A stretch of DNA of 64,000 bases from CALDTK01 sp965215115 (GTDB lineage: Bacteria > Bacteroidota > Bacteroidia > Chitinophagales > Saprospiraceae), in assembly GCA_965215115.1 (NCBI GenBank), contig OZ244050.1:3968001-4032000 (forward strand), in the 5' to 3' direction. Below, in pieces: positions 18,856-31,000 of the stretch. Position numbers and translations under genes: made by a program. The notes below the pieces were generated by a model. It ran no database searches. It was given only the letters and a program-made list of their open reading frames with translations, and had not been told where the DNA came from. Within the stretch, counting starts at the first letter, position 1. Each line of letters opens with the position of its first letter.

Positions 18856-21800
18856 ATGACGGTAAATCGTCATATCTGTGTGGCCCGCAGTTGCGGGCCC
18901 GCCAAGCTCTTCCGTTTGATCCGCCCCCTGCCCACCCCCCCACAAGCAGGCCGCCTCGCGCTGCTATTCGCATGTGTCCTGTTCTGGGTCGCGGGGGCCT
19001 TCGCGCAGCACGACCTGAGCATCTTCCGGGTCTCGAGCGACAACTACCTCCAGCGCGGGGACATCGTGAGCTTCACGTTCGTGGTGACCAACGACCGCGG
19101 CACCGACGTGCGCGGGGTGGCGGTCCAGATCGACCTCCCCGACGGCCTCCAGTACCTGCGGCACTCGCTTTCGCAAAACTTCGACCCGGCTACCGGGCGC
19201 TGGACGATCGGCAACATCAGGTTCTTCCAGCCGCAGCGGCTCATCACGATCGACCTGAAGGTGGTCGGGGAGGGCGTCCAGATTGCGCTCGCCGAGATCG
19301 CGACGATGGACGGGACGGACTCGGACTCGACGCCCGGCAACGGGGTCCTCGACGAGGACGACATCGTGGCGGCCTGCGTGACGGTGCCGATCCGCGCCGA
19401 GTGTGGACAGTCCGTGAAGGTGCAGGCCCCGGGCGGCTACCCGGCTTACCGGTGGTACCACGACGGCGTACTGATGGCCGGCGAGACCACCAACGTCATC
19501 AACGTCGGCGGCTCCGGGCGCTACAATTTCGAGATCCCGGGTTCGACGTCTACCTGTGTGCTCGGGTCGTGCTGCCCGGCGGAGGTGACGTTCGACAGTA
19601 TCTCGGTGACGCTTTCTCAAAAACAGCTTTGCACCGGGGGCTTCGATACCGTCCGGGTCGGGATGCCCGAGGTGGACACGGTCAACCTTACGCAGGTGTA
19701 CGCGTGGAGCAGCGTCGACGATCCGGGGCTGCGCTTCCTGAGCTGCGTCGACTGTCCCGAACCGAACGTCGTCATCGACGGCACCTACCTCGGGGATAGC
19801 CTCCGCTACAAGGTCGGCGTAGTGACGCGCGATCGCTTCGGTAACGTCGTCTGCTCGGCGGCGGCCACGCTCACGATTCAGGTCTGGCAGGCGCCCGTGC
19901 TCACCTTCGACGCGCCGCAGTACGTCTGCGCGGATGTCTGCCACGACATCGGCGTCACGCCCGACCTGCCGACCACCTCCGTGGCCTGGGACGGTCCCAA
20001 CCTGCGGACGCCCGACGGGCTGAGCATGACCTACTGCCCGCGGGCCGTGGAGACTTACCGGCGTGAGCGTTTCGTGGTGACGGCGCTCGGGGTCGACGGC
20101 TGTAAGCGCGTCGACTCCGTGTTCATCACGACGATGCCCGGGTTCGCGATCGCGGCCACCGGCGATCCGCGTCTTTGCCAAGACCTACCCGCCAAGCTCA
20201 GCGTAAGCGTCGCGCCCGCGCAGCCGGCCGACAGCGTACGCTACCTGTGGACCGAGTTCGCCACGAATCCAAACAGTGGCAACAACCTACTGGCCACCAC
20301 CGCCGCCGCCATCACGACCGACTCCCTCACACCGGGCAGCTACGGTTTTCGCGTAAGCGTACAGCGCCTGGCCCCGAACGGCGAGTGGGTCTGCGGCTAC
20401 GAGGACACGCACGAGTTCGAGGTCGAGTCCGACTGTAAGCAACCGCGCCTCGGGGGCTTCGCGTGGCACGACGACAATAGGGACGGCTTGCGCCAAAACT
20501 TCGAACCGCTCTTCGAGGGGGTTCGCGTCGAGCTCTTCCGCTCTGGAGGTGCGGCGACGGGCCTGACGACGCAGACCGACGCCCTCGGCTTCTACGAGTT
20601 CACGGAGCTCGCCATCGGGGACTACTACGTGCAGTTCGCGCCGCAGCCCAACTTCGGCTTCACGCAGCGCAACGTCGGCACGGACGAGTTCATCGACTCG
20701 GATGCGGACCTGACCGGACGCTCGGACGTCTTCCCCGCCACCTTCGACGAGGCGGTGCACCTCGTGAGTGTGGGTTACGTCGGGGACTGCGCCCTGGCCA
20801 TCGTGGACTTCGCGGCTACGCCCAGTGACTGTGGCGACTCGCGGGGGGCGCTCTCCTTCGCGGTCGCGGGCGGGAGCGGACGCTATACCTACACGTGGTT
20901 GCCGGCCGTGAGCAGCACCACGCGTGCGGACAAACTACCGGCGGGTGCCTACCGGGTGACGGTGCGCGACCTGTTCACGGGTTGCGAACTGGTCGAGGTC
21001 CTCGAGGTGCCCGGGACGAGCAACTTCAACCTCACGGCGAGTAGCTCGCCGTCGGCGTGTCCGCTGGGCAAGGGCGGGTCCATCACGGTCTTCACCGACG
21101 GTGGGGTAGCGCCCTTCACGGTTGCTTACACGGGGGTCGACCAGGGCTCCGTCGAGGCGAGCCGCATGCCCTACACGATCCGCGACCTTTTCGCGGGCGA
21201 GTACAGCGTGAGCGTCACCGATGCTTCGGGTTGCCGCCAGCAGGTGATCATCGTCGTGACGGAGAACCCGATGCTCCTGGCCCTCGACACGACAGATGTC
21301 CGGGTGCCGACCTGCGCCGGTCGCGCCAACGGAGGATTCACCGTCCTGGTCGACGGTTTTGCCGACAGGTACACCATGCGCATCAACGGCCAGGTGGTCG
21401 CCGCCAACAGCACCGCCGCACAGATCATCGTGAACGGCCAGACGAGCGGGCCGAAGGTCGTCGAGGTGACCGACGTCAACGCCTGCGTCCAGCGCTTCGA
21501 GTTTACGCTGCGCGACGGCGGCCCGAGCATCTCGCTGGCCGACCTCGTACTCACCTCGCCGGCGTGCTACGGGGAGGCCAGCGGGACGATCGCCAGCACC
21601 AACGGTCGCGCGTACGAACTCCGGTCCGCGGACGGGACGGCCCTCGGGACGCTACCCGTCGGTGGCCTGCCCGCGGGCGCCTACACGCTCGTGGACCGGA
21701 GTGTGCCGGACTGCCGCGCGACCCTCGACGTGACCCTCGCCGAACCAGAGGACTTCACGCTCGCGGCCACGATCAGTGGCGCGGGCTGCGAGACGGCCAA

Positions 21801-23880
21801 CGGCAGTATCGCGCTCGATCTCGCGGGGGCGACGCGTCCGTACACCGTGGTCTGGGCCGGCGGTCGCGGGGGTGCGCTTACGCAAAACAACCTGGCCGCG
21901 GGCGACTACGCCCTGTCGATCTCGGACGCGAACGGCTGCGTGCTGGACACTGTGCTGGCCGTGCCCGACATGTGCCGTCCGCTGGTGTGTCAGGAGTACT
22001 TCACCGCCGATACGGTGGTGGTGTACGCGGACGACGTCGACTACGCCTGGTGCCTGCCGAACTTCATTCAGCCTGTGGACCGGCGCTTCTTCGTGGACGG
22101 GGGCCGCGTCGAGCCCGCACTCTGCACGCGCTCGGAGTTGACCTACTACAACCTGGAGTCCTTGCCCGGCGACGGACGCGCGGGCCCGTACCTGATCGAG
22201 TTCTGGTACGGCGGCGACGATATCGTGGTGGCGGAACTCGTCCAGGACGGGGCAGGTTTTGCGGAAGCGCTCGACCGGGCCGACGCGTGGGGCCGCTGGC
22301 GCTTCGACGCCGACAACAACTTCCTGAGCGGGGGACAACCCAACCGCAGCTACGGAGAGATCGAGGTGACGCACGTGGCCTCGGGCGACAAGTTCTACCT
22401 CACCCCGAACCGCTTGCCGAACCAGATCTCCGGTACGCTCACCTTCGCGCTCGGGGGCTACACCGTCGTGACCGAGGACAGCCGCAACGGCTGCCGCGAC
22501 AGCGTGTACCTGCGCGTGGAGCGGGCCGATCGCTGCCGCACGGCCTACGAGCCGGCACCGGTGCGGACCGCGACCCCGTACTGTGACCAGGTGGCCCCGG
22601 TCTGCATCGACGTGCCGTTTGCGATGATCGGCGAGTACGCCCTCCTCGTGGACGGAGCCCCGTACTCAGGATCGGCGGAAGCCTGCAACCTGGTCGATGA
22701 GTTCTACTACGACCTGGCGGGACTCGAGCTCCAGGCTGCCTTCCGGATGGAGAGCTGGATCGTGGACGGCCGCAGCCGCACGGCACGCCTCGGCAACGTG
22801 GCCGAGTTGGCGGCGCGGATGACGCAGTTCGATAACGAGGACTGGCGCTACGACGCCCGCCTCGGGGTGGTCCGCGGGGGCCTGGCCACGCGTGCCTACC
22901 GCAACCTGACGCTCAACGTCGACGGCCGCCGCGTCGTGCTCGCGCCGAAGCGCCGGATCTTCGACGGGACGCGCATCCTGCTCACGCCCGGCACCTACGT
23001 GGCGTCCTTGGTGGGGCCGGGTGGCTGCCGGGGGGACTTCGGCATTTCGCTGCGGTGTAGCGCGCAGGGCGTCCCGACGCTCGACACGCTGCGCTGGGCA
23101 GTGGGGGTAGGCTTCGTGGACAGCGCCTGCATCCCGACCGATCAGTTGAGTGGCCCCGTCGAGACGGTGGAGAACCTGTGCCCACGCGGTGACGGCGTCT
23201 TCGCGGCCGTGGCGCAGACCGACACGATGTGCTACCGCTACACGGGGCTGAACATCGGCACGGATACGCTCTGCATCCGCGCCTGTGACGCCGACGGGGT
23301 CTGCGATACGACCATCGTCATCATCGACGTGCGCGACCCGGCCGAACTGCTGTTCCCGCTCGCCGTGGACGACGTCGACTCCGTGAGCATGAACCGCTCC
23401 CGCGAGATCGAGGTCCTCGCCAACGACGACACCCGCGGGACGCTGACGAGCTTCGAGGTCGTGAGCTACCCCGAGCGCGGCCGGGCGCGCGTCGAGGGCG
23501 ACGTGATCCGCTACACCCCGGAGGCGCAGTACTGCGGGCGGGACTCCCTCGTTTACGAGATCTGCAACGCCTCGGGCTGCGACCGGGCCACGGTCCTGAT
23601 CACGACGCTGTGCGATGAGCTCGTGATCTACTCCGGGTTCTCGCCGAACTTCGACGGCATCAACGAGACCTTCACGGTGCTCGGGATCGAGCAGTTCCCG
23701 GGCAACCGCATGGAGGTGTACAACCGGGGCGGCAACCTGGTCTTCGCGATGGACGAGTACGACAACAGCTGGGACGGGACCTACTTCGACGGGGACGAGT
23801 TGCCGGAGGGCACGTACTTCTACGTCTTCGAGGACGGACGCGGGCGGGAGTACACGGGCTACGTGTACCTGCGGCGATAG
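18856..23880 (+). CDS. secreted multidomain protein with type IX (CHU_C) sorting domain
   Basis: 1,674 residues. A hydrophobic signal segment lies at ~33-51 (RLALLFACVLFWVAGAFAQ). Then come a DUF11-like domain (DNYLQRGDIVSFTFVVTN, ~55-170), Ig-like modules, an SdrD-type B domain (GGFAWHDDNRDGLRQNFEP, ~532-635) and several SprB-like repeats (~655-1040). Two homologous modules of about 170 residues follow (~1050-1400), then a cadherin-like VLANDD domain (~1512). The C-terminal CHU_C domain (~1590-1674) contains SPNFDGINETF, MEVYNRGGNLVF and PEGTYFYVFEDG. CHU_C proteins are exported by the type IX system and commonly need a PorP/SprF partner; such a gene lies immediately downstream. Likely a surface adhesin. 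Confidence 0.9.
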   Translation: MTVNRHICVARSCGPAKLFRLIRPLPTPPQAGRLALLFACVLFWVAGAFAQHDLSIFRVSSDNYLQRGDIVSFTFVVTNDRGTDVRGVAVQIDLPDGLQYLRHSLSQNFDPATGRWTIGNIRFFQPQRLITIDLKVVGEGVQIALAEIATMDGTDSDSTPGNGVLDEDDIVAACVTVPIRAECGQSVKVQAPGGYPAYRWYHDGVLMAGETTNVINVGGSGRYNFEIPGSTSTCVLGSCCPAEVTFDSISVTLSQKQLCTGGFDTVRVGMPEVDTVNLTQVYAWSSVDDPGLRFLSCVDCPEPNVVIDGTYLGDSLRYKVGVVTRDRFGNVVCSAAATLTIQVWQAPVLTFDAPQYVCADVCHDIGVTPDLPTTSVAWDGPNLRTPDGLSMTYCPRAVETYRRERFVVTALGVDGCKRVDSVFITTMPGFAIAATGDPRLCQDLPAKLSVSVAPAQPADSVRYLWTEFATNPNSGNNLLATTAAAITTDSLTPGSYGFRVSVQRLAPNGEWVCGYEDTHEFEVESDCKQPRLGGFAWHDDNRDGLRQNFEPLFEGVRVELFRSGGAATGLTTQTDALGFYEFTELAIGDYYVQFAPQPNFGFTQRNVGTDEFIDSDADLTGRSDVFPATFDEAVHLVSVGYVGDCALAIVDFAATPSDCGDSRGALSFAVAGGSGRYTYTWLPAVSSTTRADKLPAGAYRVTVRDLFTGCELVEVLEVPGTSNFNLTASSSPSACPLGKGGSITVFTDGGVAPFTVAYTGVDQGSVEASRMPYTIRDLFAGEYSVSVTDASGCRQQVIIVVTENPMLLALDTTDVRVPTCAGRANGGFTVLVDGFADRYTMRINGQVVAANSTAAQIIVNGQTSGPKVVEVTDVNACVQRFEFTLRDGGPSISLADLVLTSPACYGEASGTIASTNGRAYELRSADGTALGTLPVGGLPAGAYTLVDRSVPDCRATLDVTLAEPEDFTLAATISGAGCETANGSIALDLAGATRPYTVVWAGGRGGALTQNNLAAGDYALSISDANGCVLDTVLAVPDMCRPLVCQEYFTADTVVVYADDVDYAWCLPNFIQPVDRRFFVDGGRVEPALCTRSELTYYNLESLPGDGRAGPYLIEFWYGGDDIVVAELVQDGAGFAEALDRADAWGRWRFDADNNFLSGGQPNRSYGEIEVTHVASGDKFYLTPNRLPNQISGTLTFALGGYTVVTEDSRNGCRDSVYLRVERADRCRTAYEPAPVRTATPYCDQVAPVCIDVPFAMIGEYALLVDGAPYSGSAEACNLVDEFYYDLAGLELQAAFRMESWIVDGRSRTARLGNVAELAARMTQFDNEDWRYDARLGVVRGGLATRAYRNLTLNVDGRRVVLAPKRRIFDGTRILLTPGTYVASLVGPGGCRGDFGISLRCSAQGVPTLDTLRWAVGVGFVDSACIPTDQLSGPVETVENLCPRGDGVFAAVAQTDTMCYRYTGLNIGTDTLCIRACDADGVCDTTIVIIDVRDPAELLFPLAVDDVDSVSMNRSREIEVLANDDTRGTLTSFEVVSYPERGRARVEGDVIRYTPEAQYCGRDSLVYEICNASGCDRATVLITTLCDELVIYSGFSPNFDGINETFTVLGIEQFPGNRMEVYNRGGNLVFAMDEYDNSWDGTYFDGDELPEGTYFYVFEDGRGREYTGYVYLRR

Positions 23881-23890
23881 GCATCATTCG

Positions 23891-23921
23891 GGACCGGCCG
23901 CACCAGCTGTCACGCCGGTCC
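23891..23921 (+). terminator. candidate hairpin terminator
   Basis: Eight-base perfect inverted repeat, GGACCGGC (23891-23898) with GCCGGTCC (23914-23921), starting 10 bases after the stop of the 1,674-residue protein. It lacks a following T tract, so it may be a 3' end hairpin rather than a classic intrinsic terminator. The remaining 240 bases up to 24160 show no open frame of note. Confidence 0.45.
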
Positions 23922-24081
23922 TAACGCACGGCGCGGGCGCTAATAAAGCCGCCGCAGCGAGCGTTCGGGGGTGCCCGTCCGGCCTGCGTGAGCTTAACCG
24001 GAGGCGGGTATTCTTGCGGTCTTATGCTGATAACGCGTCATATGTCGGGGCGCAGCCTAGGGCGGGGGAATAGTTTAGTGA

Positions 24082-24089
24082 CATATTTG
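24082..24089 (+). promoter_or_regulatory. possible Bacteroidota -7 box upstream of porP/sprF
   Basis: CATATTTG matches seven of eight positions of the Bacteroidota -7 consensus TAnnTTTG, 72 bases upstream of the PorP/SprF start. No convincing -33 TTTG is seen at the right spacing, so support is weak. Confidence 0.2.
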
Positions 24090-24160
24090 AGGAGTCTGAT
24101 TCTCAAGCCCTCAGCCGCCGACGGTTGTTGCGCGTCCGGCTCGTCACCTCGTCCTACTCA

Positions 24161-25099
24161 ATGGCCAAACTCCTACTCGCCCTCTCGCTGCTCTCCGTTA
24201 CGGTCGCGTCGCTGCGGGCGCAACAGCTGCCCTCGTTCGGGCAGCTGCAGGGTAGTGCCGAGTTGGTGAATCCGGCGGCCGTGTCGTCTAACTACCTGCG
24301 CTTCGAGCAAAATGTAAACCTGCAGGCGGTGTACCGCAACCAGTGGACCCAGATCGAGGGGCACCCGCGGACGGCGATGGTGACGGGCAGCTACCTGGCC
24401 GGTGGGTACGAGGGCGTGACGCCGCACCTGGGCCTCACGCTCGTCCAGGACCAGACGGGGCCGACGGGCTTCACGGGCGCTTCCGCAAAACTCTCCGGCA
24501 TCCTCTCGGCCGACCCCTACGAGGGCGGCATTGCGCTCGGGCTGCAAGCGGGCTTCAATCAGTACCGCCTCAACGTCGGGGAGTTGGTGCTCCGCGAGGA
24601 GGAAACCGTCTTCCTCACCGACGATCAGTCGCGCGTGTACCCGGACGTGGGCGTGGGCGTGTTTGCCTACAAGCGCCGCGACGACAACGTCTACTACGCC
24701 GGGGTAAGCTCGCCGCAGCTCCTGTCGCTGGAACTGAACTACCGCGGCAACGAGGCGGAGATCAGCGCGCGGCGCTACCGGCACTACTACGCACAGCTCG
24801 GGGCAATCATCAACATCAGCGCCGAGAGCTACTGGGAGCCGACGGTGTGGGTAAAGCAAACCCCCGGGATCCCGGTGGACGTAAACGCGACGGTGCGCTA
24901 CCAAAGTGATTTGTCGGTGTATACCGGCGTCGGGCTGTCGACCAGCAAGGTTTTTCACGGGGAGGTAGGCGTGACCCTCGGACAGGATGCCGAGCGCCTG
25001 CTGCGGGTAGGGTACGGGATCGACTACGCGTTCGCGAGCTACGGGCCTTTCGTCGGGGCGACGCACGAGTTTCAGATCAGCTATGCCTTCAATCGATGA
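24161..25099 (+). CDS. porP: type IX secretion membrane protein, PorP/SprF family
   Basis: 312 residues from ATG 24161, chosen because it starts directly at a signal peptide (MAKLLLALSLLSVTVASLRAQ); an open frame extends 12 codons further upstream. The mature start QQLPSFGQLQGSAELVNPAAV and the YRNQWTQIEG segment are typical of PorP/SprF outer-membrane beta-barrels. They partner with CHU_C cargo during type IX export and surface display. Its stop codon overlaps the ATG of the next gene (ATGA at 25096-25099), which implies translational coupling and a dedicated cargo. A mini-hairpin copy lies at 24478-24490 (encoding GASAKLSG). Confidence 0.9.
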   Translation: MAKLLLALSLLSVTVASLRAQQLPSFGQLQGSAELVNPAAVSSNYLRFEQNVNLQAVYRNQWTQIEGHPRTAMVTGSYLAGGYEGVTPHLGLTLVQDQTGPTGFTGASAKLSGILSADPYEGGIALGLQAGFNQYRLNVGELVLREEETVFLTDDQSRVYPDVGVGVFAYKRRDDNVYYAGVSSPQLLSLELNYRGNEAEISARRYRHYYAQLGAIINISAESYWEPTVWVKQTPGIPVDVNATVRYQSDLSVYTGVGLSTSKVFHGEVGVTLGQDAERLLRVGYGIDYAFASYGPFVGATHEFQISYAFNR

Positions 25100-28000
25100 G
25101 CAGGGGCCCCTTGACATACCTCCCCCGGTACGCCGCCGCGCTCCTGCTTCTCGTGGTGGCCTGCTTCGGGGCGGGCGACGCGGCGGCGCAGCCGCAGTTC
25201 ACCTTTACGCCCGCTGAGCAAGTCGTCGCGCCCAACACCCAGGTGTGTATCCCGATCACGGTTCAGCGATTCGAGGGCATCCTGAAGTTCAGCATCCAGT
25301 TCAACTTCGACCCGAAGGTCGTGCGCTTCGACTCGATCCGGAACTCGACCCTCGTAGACCTCGACGACTTCAGCTACGCCTTACCCGCGCCTCTCGACGA
25401 CAACTTCGTCATCAACTGGACCGCGCCGCGCTTCAGCAGTAAAGTCGGCGAAGACCTACCGGACGGCAGCGTCATCATGGAACTGTGTTTCACGACGAAA
25501 GAAGTCCCGGGAGAGTTTACCGACATCAACATCACCACCCTCTACCGGCCCAACAACAACCCGAACCCCTTCGTACAGGACGAGGGTAGCGCGGGTCGGG
25601 ACATCGGCCTGATCAGTAACCGGGCCCGGATCGGGATCGAGCGCCTCCCGGCCGAGGTGGCGATCGGGAGCTCCAACGCGGCCAGCGGGCAGACGACGTG
25701 TATCCCGGTGACGGCGGTGGGTGGGTTCGACGAGGTCCGCACGGTATTTATGCAGTTCGTGTACCTCCCGAGCTACATGACCTTCGCGGGGGTGACCAAC
25801 CTAAACCCTCGCTTCGGGACGTTCCTGGCGACCGGGATCACGCTGGCCGCCAGCGATCCGGGCGTCATCCAGATACGGGACTCCTTGCTGGTAGGACCTG
25901 GTATTACGATCCCCGCCGGCGAGAAGCTGTTCGATCTGTGCTTCACGGTAAAGGCACCCTGCGTCGATGACGTGAAGAAGTTCCCCGACCAGTTCAATCC
26001 CTTCAAGCTGGTCTTTAATGCGGCACCCCTATCGTACGTGCGGAAGACCGCCGCCCAGCCCCTCACGTACGTGGTGGGCAGCTCCGGACAGGTCGACACG
26101 CGCCGTTGCAACGATGACATCCTCATCAAGGGTGGGCTGGCCTACGGGGCGGTCGGTGATGTCGTGACGCTGCCGCACGCGGTGGCGGGGTTTCACGGAC
26201 TGACGCAGTTCGACGTGGACCTCGACTTCGACGCCGCCGCCATGCGCGCCGTGGGGGCCAGCGTAGCCGCGAATGCGCCCCAGGGCTTCACGGCGGCCAG
26301 TGTCGACCTTAGCCAGGCGGCGTCCGGGAAGGTCCGCGTTCGCTTTAATAGTCCTACGCCTGCGAGCTTTCCGGATGGTGAGTTGCTGTTCTTCATCGAT
26401 TTCGAGTTGATCGGTCCGATCAATTCGGTACACTACGTCGTCCCCGACCTCGCGACCGACAACATCCGGCGGCCCCCGGCGACGAAGCTGGAGCTCGCCG
26501 TAGAGGGTTTGCCGGGGCTCTACAACTACGGGAGCGTGATCATCCTCACCTCGGACCCGGTGCGGACCTACCTGAGTAGCGCCGAGGACAAGGTGGGGTC
26601 GACGGTGTGTATCGACGTGAAGGTCGACGGCTTCCAGGACATCGTGAAGTATCGGCAGGGCTTCTCGTGGGATGCGTCCGTGCTGCGACTCACCGAAGTC
26701 AAGAACCTAACCCTGCCCGTCAACGGTAACCAGAACTGTTTCCGGAAGCTCGTCACGAAGGACACCGTGCTCGGTGGCAGAGGGTACTTCGGGATCGACT
26801 GGTTCGCATTTGCTGCGAATTCCAAGGTGGTCCCCTGCGCCTCTTCCTATGCGGACGGCTACACGGTGGCCACGCTGTGCTTCGAGATCGTCGGGGATTC
26901 GAGCCGCTGCACGGCCATCACGCCCGCGGAATTCCCCCTGCCGCCGACGCAGGAGAATTTCTTCAGTTTCAGCACCTTCATCGGGACGGAGACCGTGCCG
27001 ATTCCCGTGGGAATCGACCTCAACGCCGGGTTCGTGTGCGCGAAATACGAGAACGGCTTCACGCTCAAGCTCCCCGACCCGGCCGTGAATATCGGGCCCG
27101 ACCCTACCTGTTTTAGCGTAGGCGTCGACAACTACAACCGCATCGACGAGTGGCGCGCCACGCTCGGTTTTGACGCAAGTCTATTCACCTTCGTCGAGCT
27201 GAAGCCTACGCGCAAACTCCGGGGTATGACCGTGGACCGGAGCCAGGAGGCGAGCGGGAGATTGACCTTCAGCGTCAAGCACGAAGGGCCGACCAACCTA
27301 CTCACGCCGAGCAACGCCTTCGACCTGTGCTTCGTGGCGAAGCCCGGACCGTCGGCCTGCGCGCCGATCGACAGTGTGCTGCGGCCCGTGAAGCCGTACA
27401 TTTTCGCGAATAAGGCCGAGCGCAACCTCCTCGTACGCCGCGGGAGCATGTGTCGCGTCAATCCGTTTGCCGCGATCGCGGTGGTGCCGACGGTCAAGGA
27501 TGTCTCCTGCGACGGGCGCACCGATGGTGCGATCACCCTGGTGACGAGCGGCGGCGGGGGCGGGTTTACGTACGCTTGGACGGGTCCGGGTACGGTCGTC
27601 AACGCGCGAGACCAGAGCGGCCTCGCGCCGGGTACATACCGGGTGACGGTCACGGACCAGAGCGGCTGGTCAGCGCCCGTCACCCGGGACATCACCGTGG
27701 CTTCGAGCGGTCCAGCCCCCGTCGCAAATGCCGGCCCGGACGCTGTGGCTCCCTGCAACTCGACGGCGCCCGTAGTCCTCGACGCCGGCGCCTCGACGAT
27801 CCCCACGGGTAGTACCCTGCTGTGGACACCGATCAGTGGGAACGCGTCCATCGTCGGCGGCGGTACGACCCCCACGCCATCGGTGAGCGGCGAGGGCGAG
27901 GTCCGCCTCACGGTGACCTCCCCGGGGGGCTGTTCGTCGAGCGATGTCGTGGCCGTAGCGCGCAGCAGTACAAATACGCTCAGTATCTCGCAGCGCAACG

Positions 28001-31000
28001 ACATCACCTGCGATCAACCGACGGCGAGGCTGGTCGCCACCCTGACACCCGCCACGGCGGACGTGGACTACGTCTGGTCTACGGTGAACGGTACGCTCCC
28101 CGCCGCTTCCCTCACGACTAACGCCCTCGAAGTCGGGGCGCCGGGGACCTACACCCTCACGGCGACCGACCGGGTGACGGGCTGCACGACGATGCTGGAC
28201 TTCGTCGTCGCAGACGCGAAGCCTACGCTCAGTGCGGCCATCGCTACGCCGGATACGCTCACCTGCGAACGCCCCACGGTGGACTTGCGCGGCACCGCGA
28301 CGAGTTCGGCGACGAACCTGAGTTACGCCTGGACGACCGCCGACGGCAGTTTGGTCGGGAGCGCCACCGCGGCGACGGTGAGCGTGGACCGGGCCGGGAC
28401 CTACGTGCTCACCGTCCGAGACCCGGCATCGGGTTGTGCGGTGACCCAATCCGTGAAAGTCGACTCTAGCTACTTCGTGCCCCAGCTTACGGCCAGTCGT
28501 GATACGGTGGTCGACTGCCGCAACCCCCGGCAAACCTTGAGCGTGACGGCAAGTGGCGGCCGTCCTTTCCAATACGCGTGGAGTGGCCCGGGCGGCGGCA
28601 TCACCTCCGATATTACCCTGAGCAGTGTCGAGGTGAGGGCGGGCGGCACCTACGCCGTGACGGTGACCGACGAGCGCAACGGATGTACGGCCACGCGGTC
28701 GATCGCGGTGCGGGAAGACCTCACGCCCCCGGTAGTGGAGGCCGGACCCGACCGACAGCTCAGCTGCGACGTGACCGAGGTTCGTATCTCCGGGACGGCC
28801 AGTAGCAAGAGTGGTAAGCATGCCGTGGTGTGGACCACGGCGGGCGGGCGCATCCGGGGCCTGGGCGACAGCCTGAGCGTCGTGGCCGAGCAGGCCGGCA
28901 AATACTTCTTCGCCGCGACCGATAGCGTGAGCGGCTGCCGGGCCGTGGATAGCCTCCTCGTTACGCAGAGCCTTACGGCCCCACAGGCTTCGGCGGGTCC
29001 GAACCTCCAGTTGACCTGCACTACGTCCCAGGTCACCCTCGGCGGCAGTGGTTCGAGTGGCGCCGGTTTTGGCGTAAGCTGGACGACGGCCGACGGGCAA
29101 CTCACGCCCGGCACAGAGACGAGCTTCCAACCCACCGTAAGCGAACCCGGGACTTACGTCCTCACCGTGACCAATACGTCCACTGGCTGCAGGGCGAGCA
29201 GTACGGCCGTGGTGACGCGTGATGTCGAGCGACCGCGCGTGAGTTTGCCCGATACCGTCCGCGGGTCTTGCGACCGGACACCCGTCACGTTGAGCGTCGG
29301 CGGCAGCGCCTCGGCAGAACCTGGCGCCTATACCTTTGTCTGGACCGGCCCGGCCGGGGAGACGCTGCCGAGCGGCCCCACGATCACCTCTGCGCTCGAG
29401 GGCGTGCACACGCTCGTGGTACGCAAGCGTGCGACGGGCTGTGATACGACCGTGAGTACGGTGGTCGCTTTCGCAAAACGCCCAACGGCTGCCTTCGCGG
29501 CCGATACGACGACTTTGATCTGTGGTCGCGACAGTGTCTTGCTGCGGGTGGCGGCGGCGTCGCTGGCCAGTGGGCAGCGGATAAGCTGGACCAGGGACGA
29601 CGTGTTGACCAACGACGTACGTGCGGCCGTGGGTCCGCCGGCGGGCCGGTACTACGTCCGGGCCCCCGGCGTCTACCGACTGGTGTTGACGGCTGCGGAC
29701 GCGAGTTGCGTGACGACGAGTGCGCCCGTCGAAATCGTCGACGCCCGTCGTGCCGTCCGCGCCGATGCCGGTCGGGATTTACAGTTGAGCTGCCGCGACA
29801 GCGTCGTCACGGCGGCGGCGCCCCCGTCGGGTGATCCGGCGCTGCGCTACGCTTGGGAGAGTCCGGACGGACACGCGATCGAGAACGCCGGGTCGCGGGA
29901 AGCCCGCTTCAGGACGGCCGGGCGGTACGTACTCACCGTCACGGATACGGTGACGAGCTGTTTCGGCACCGACGAGCTGATCGTTGGCGCCGCGGACAGG
30001 AGCGGCCTGACGCTGACGATGCCTGCGGACCTCACGCTGAGTTGCGACGAGACCACTACGCTCGGTCCGACGGCCGGTGTCCGGGTCGGCCCGGCGAGGT
30101 TCGACTGGCGGAGTTCGGCGCAGCCCGGGGTGACGATTGCCACAGATCTCAAGCTCGATGTCGCCAAGCCGGCGACGTACTCGCTCACCGTCACCGACGA
30201 GGCAACCGGTTGTTCCATCACCGACTCGGTCGTGGTCGGGCAGGCGGCCCCCTTTACGATCGTCCCGAATGAGCCGGTGCAACTCGCCTGCGACGAAACC
30301 TCCGTCGCCGTGGCGCCGGTCATTGACAATCCTTCGGGGTTGAACCTGGCCTACGCCTGGACGGCGCAGGGCGGCGGCGTCGTGGTCGGGACTAGCGACG
30401 GACCGAGTGCCCGGCTCCAGGCCGGCCGCTACGAATTCCGCGTCCGAGAGATTGGTGGTAGCTGCGAGGCGACGAGCTTCGTGACGGTGCTCGGGCCGGG
30501 GATACCCAACGTCGACGCTGGCCCGGACCTGGTCCTCACCTGCGCCAAGCCATCGGTGACCTTTGAGGCCACCGGGAGCGATGCCGCAAACTATACTTTT
30601 GCCTGGGACACGCCAGACGGTGCTATTGCCGCGGGCACCGAGACGCGACTGGCCGCGGTGGCCACACGCCCCGGCACCTACCGTTTGCTCATCACGAACG
30701 TGGTGACCGGCTGTCAACGCAGCGACGTGGCCACCGTGACGCTCGACACCGTGCGTCCGCGCTTTACCGTCGTCGACACCGTGTTCGGCAACTGCGACGG
30801 CGGACCTGCCCGGGTGACAATCGGCGGGGAGGCCTCGGTGGATACGCTGCTCTACCGATTCGAGTGGCGTGGGCCGGGCGGCGAGGTCATCGCTACGTCG
30901 GCCTCAGCAAGTCTGAGGGATGCGGGTTCGCACGTGGTCCTCATCACGAGCTTGCGCAATGGCTGCAGCAACTCCGGGGGTACGACGATGGCGTTTGCCG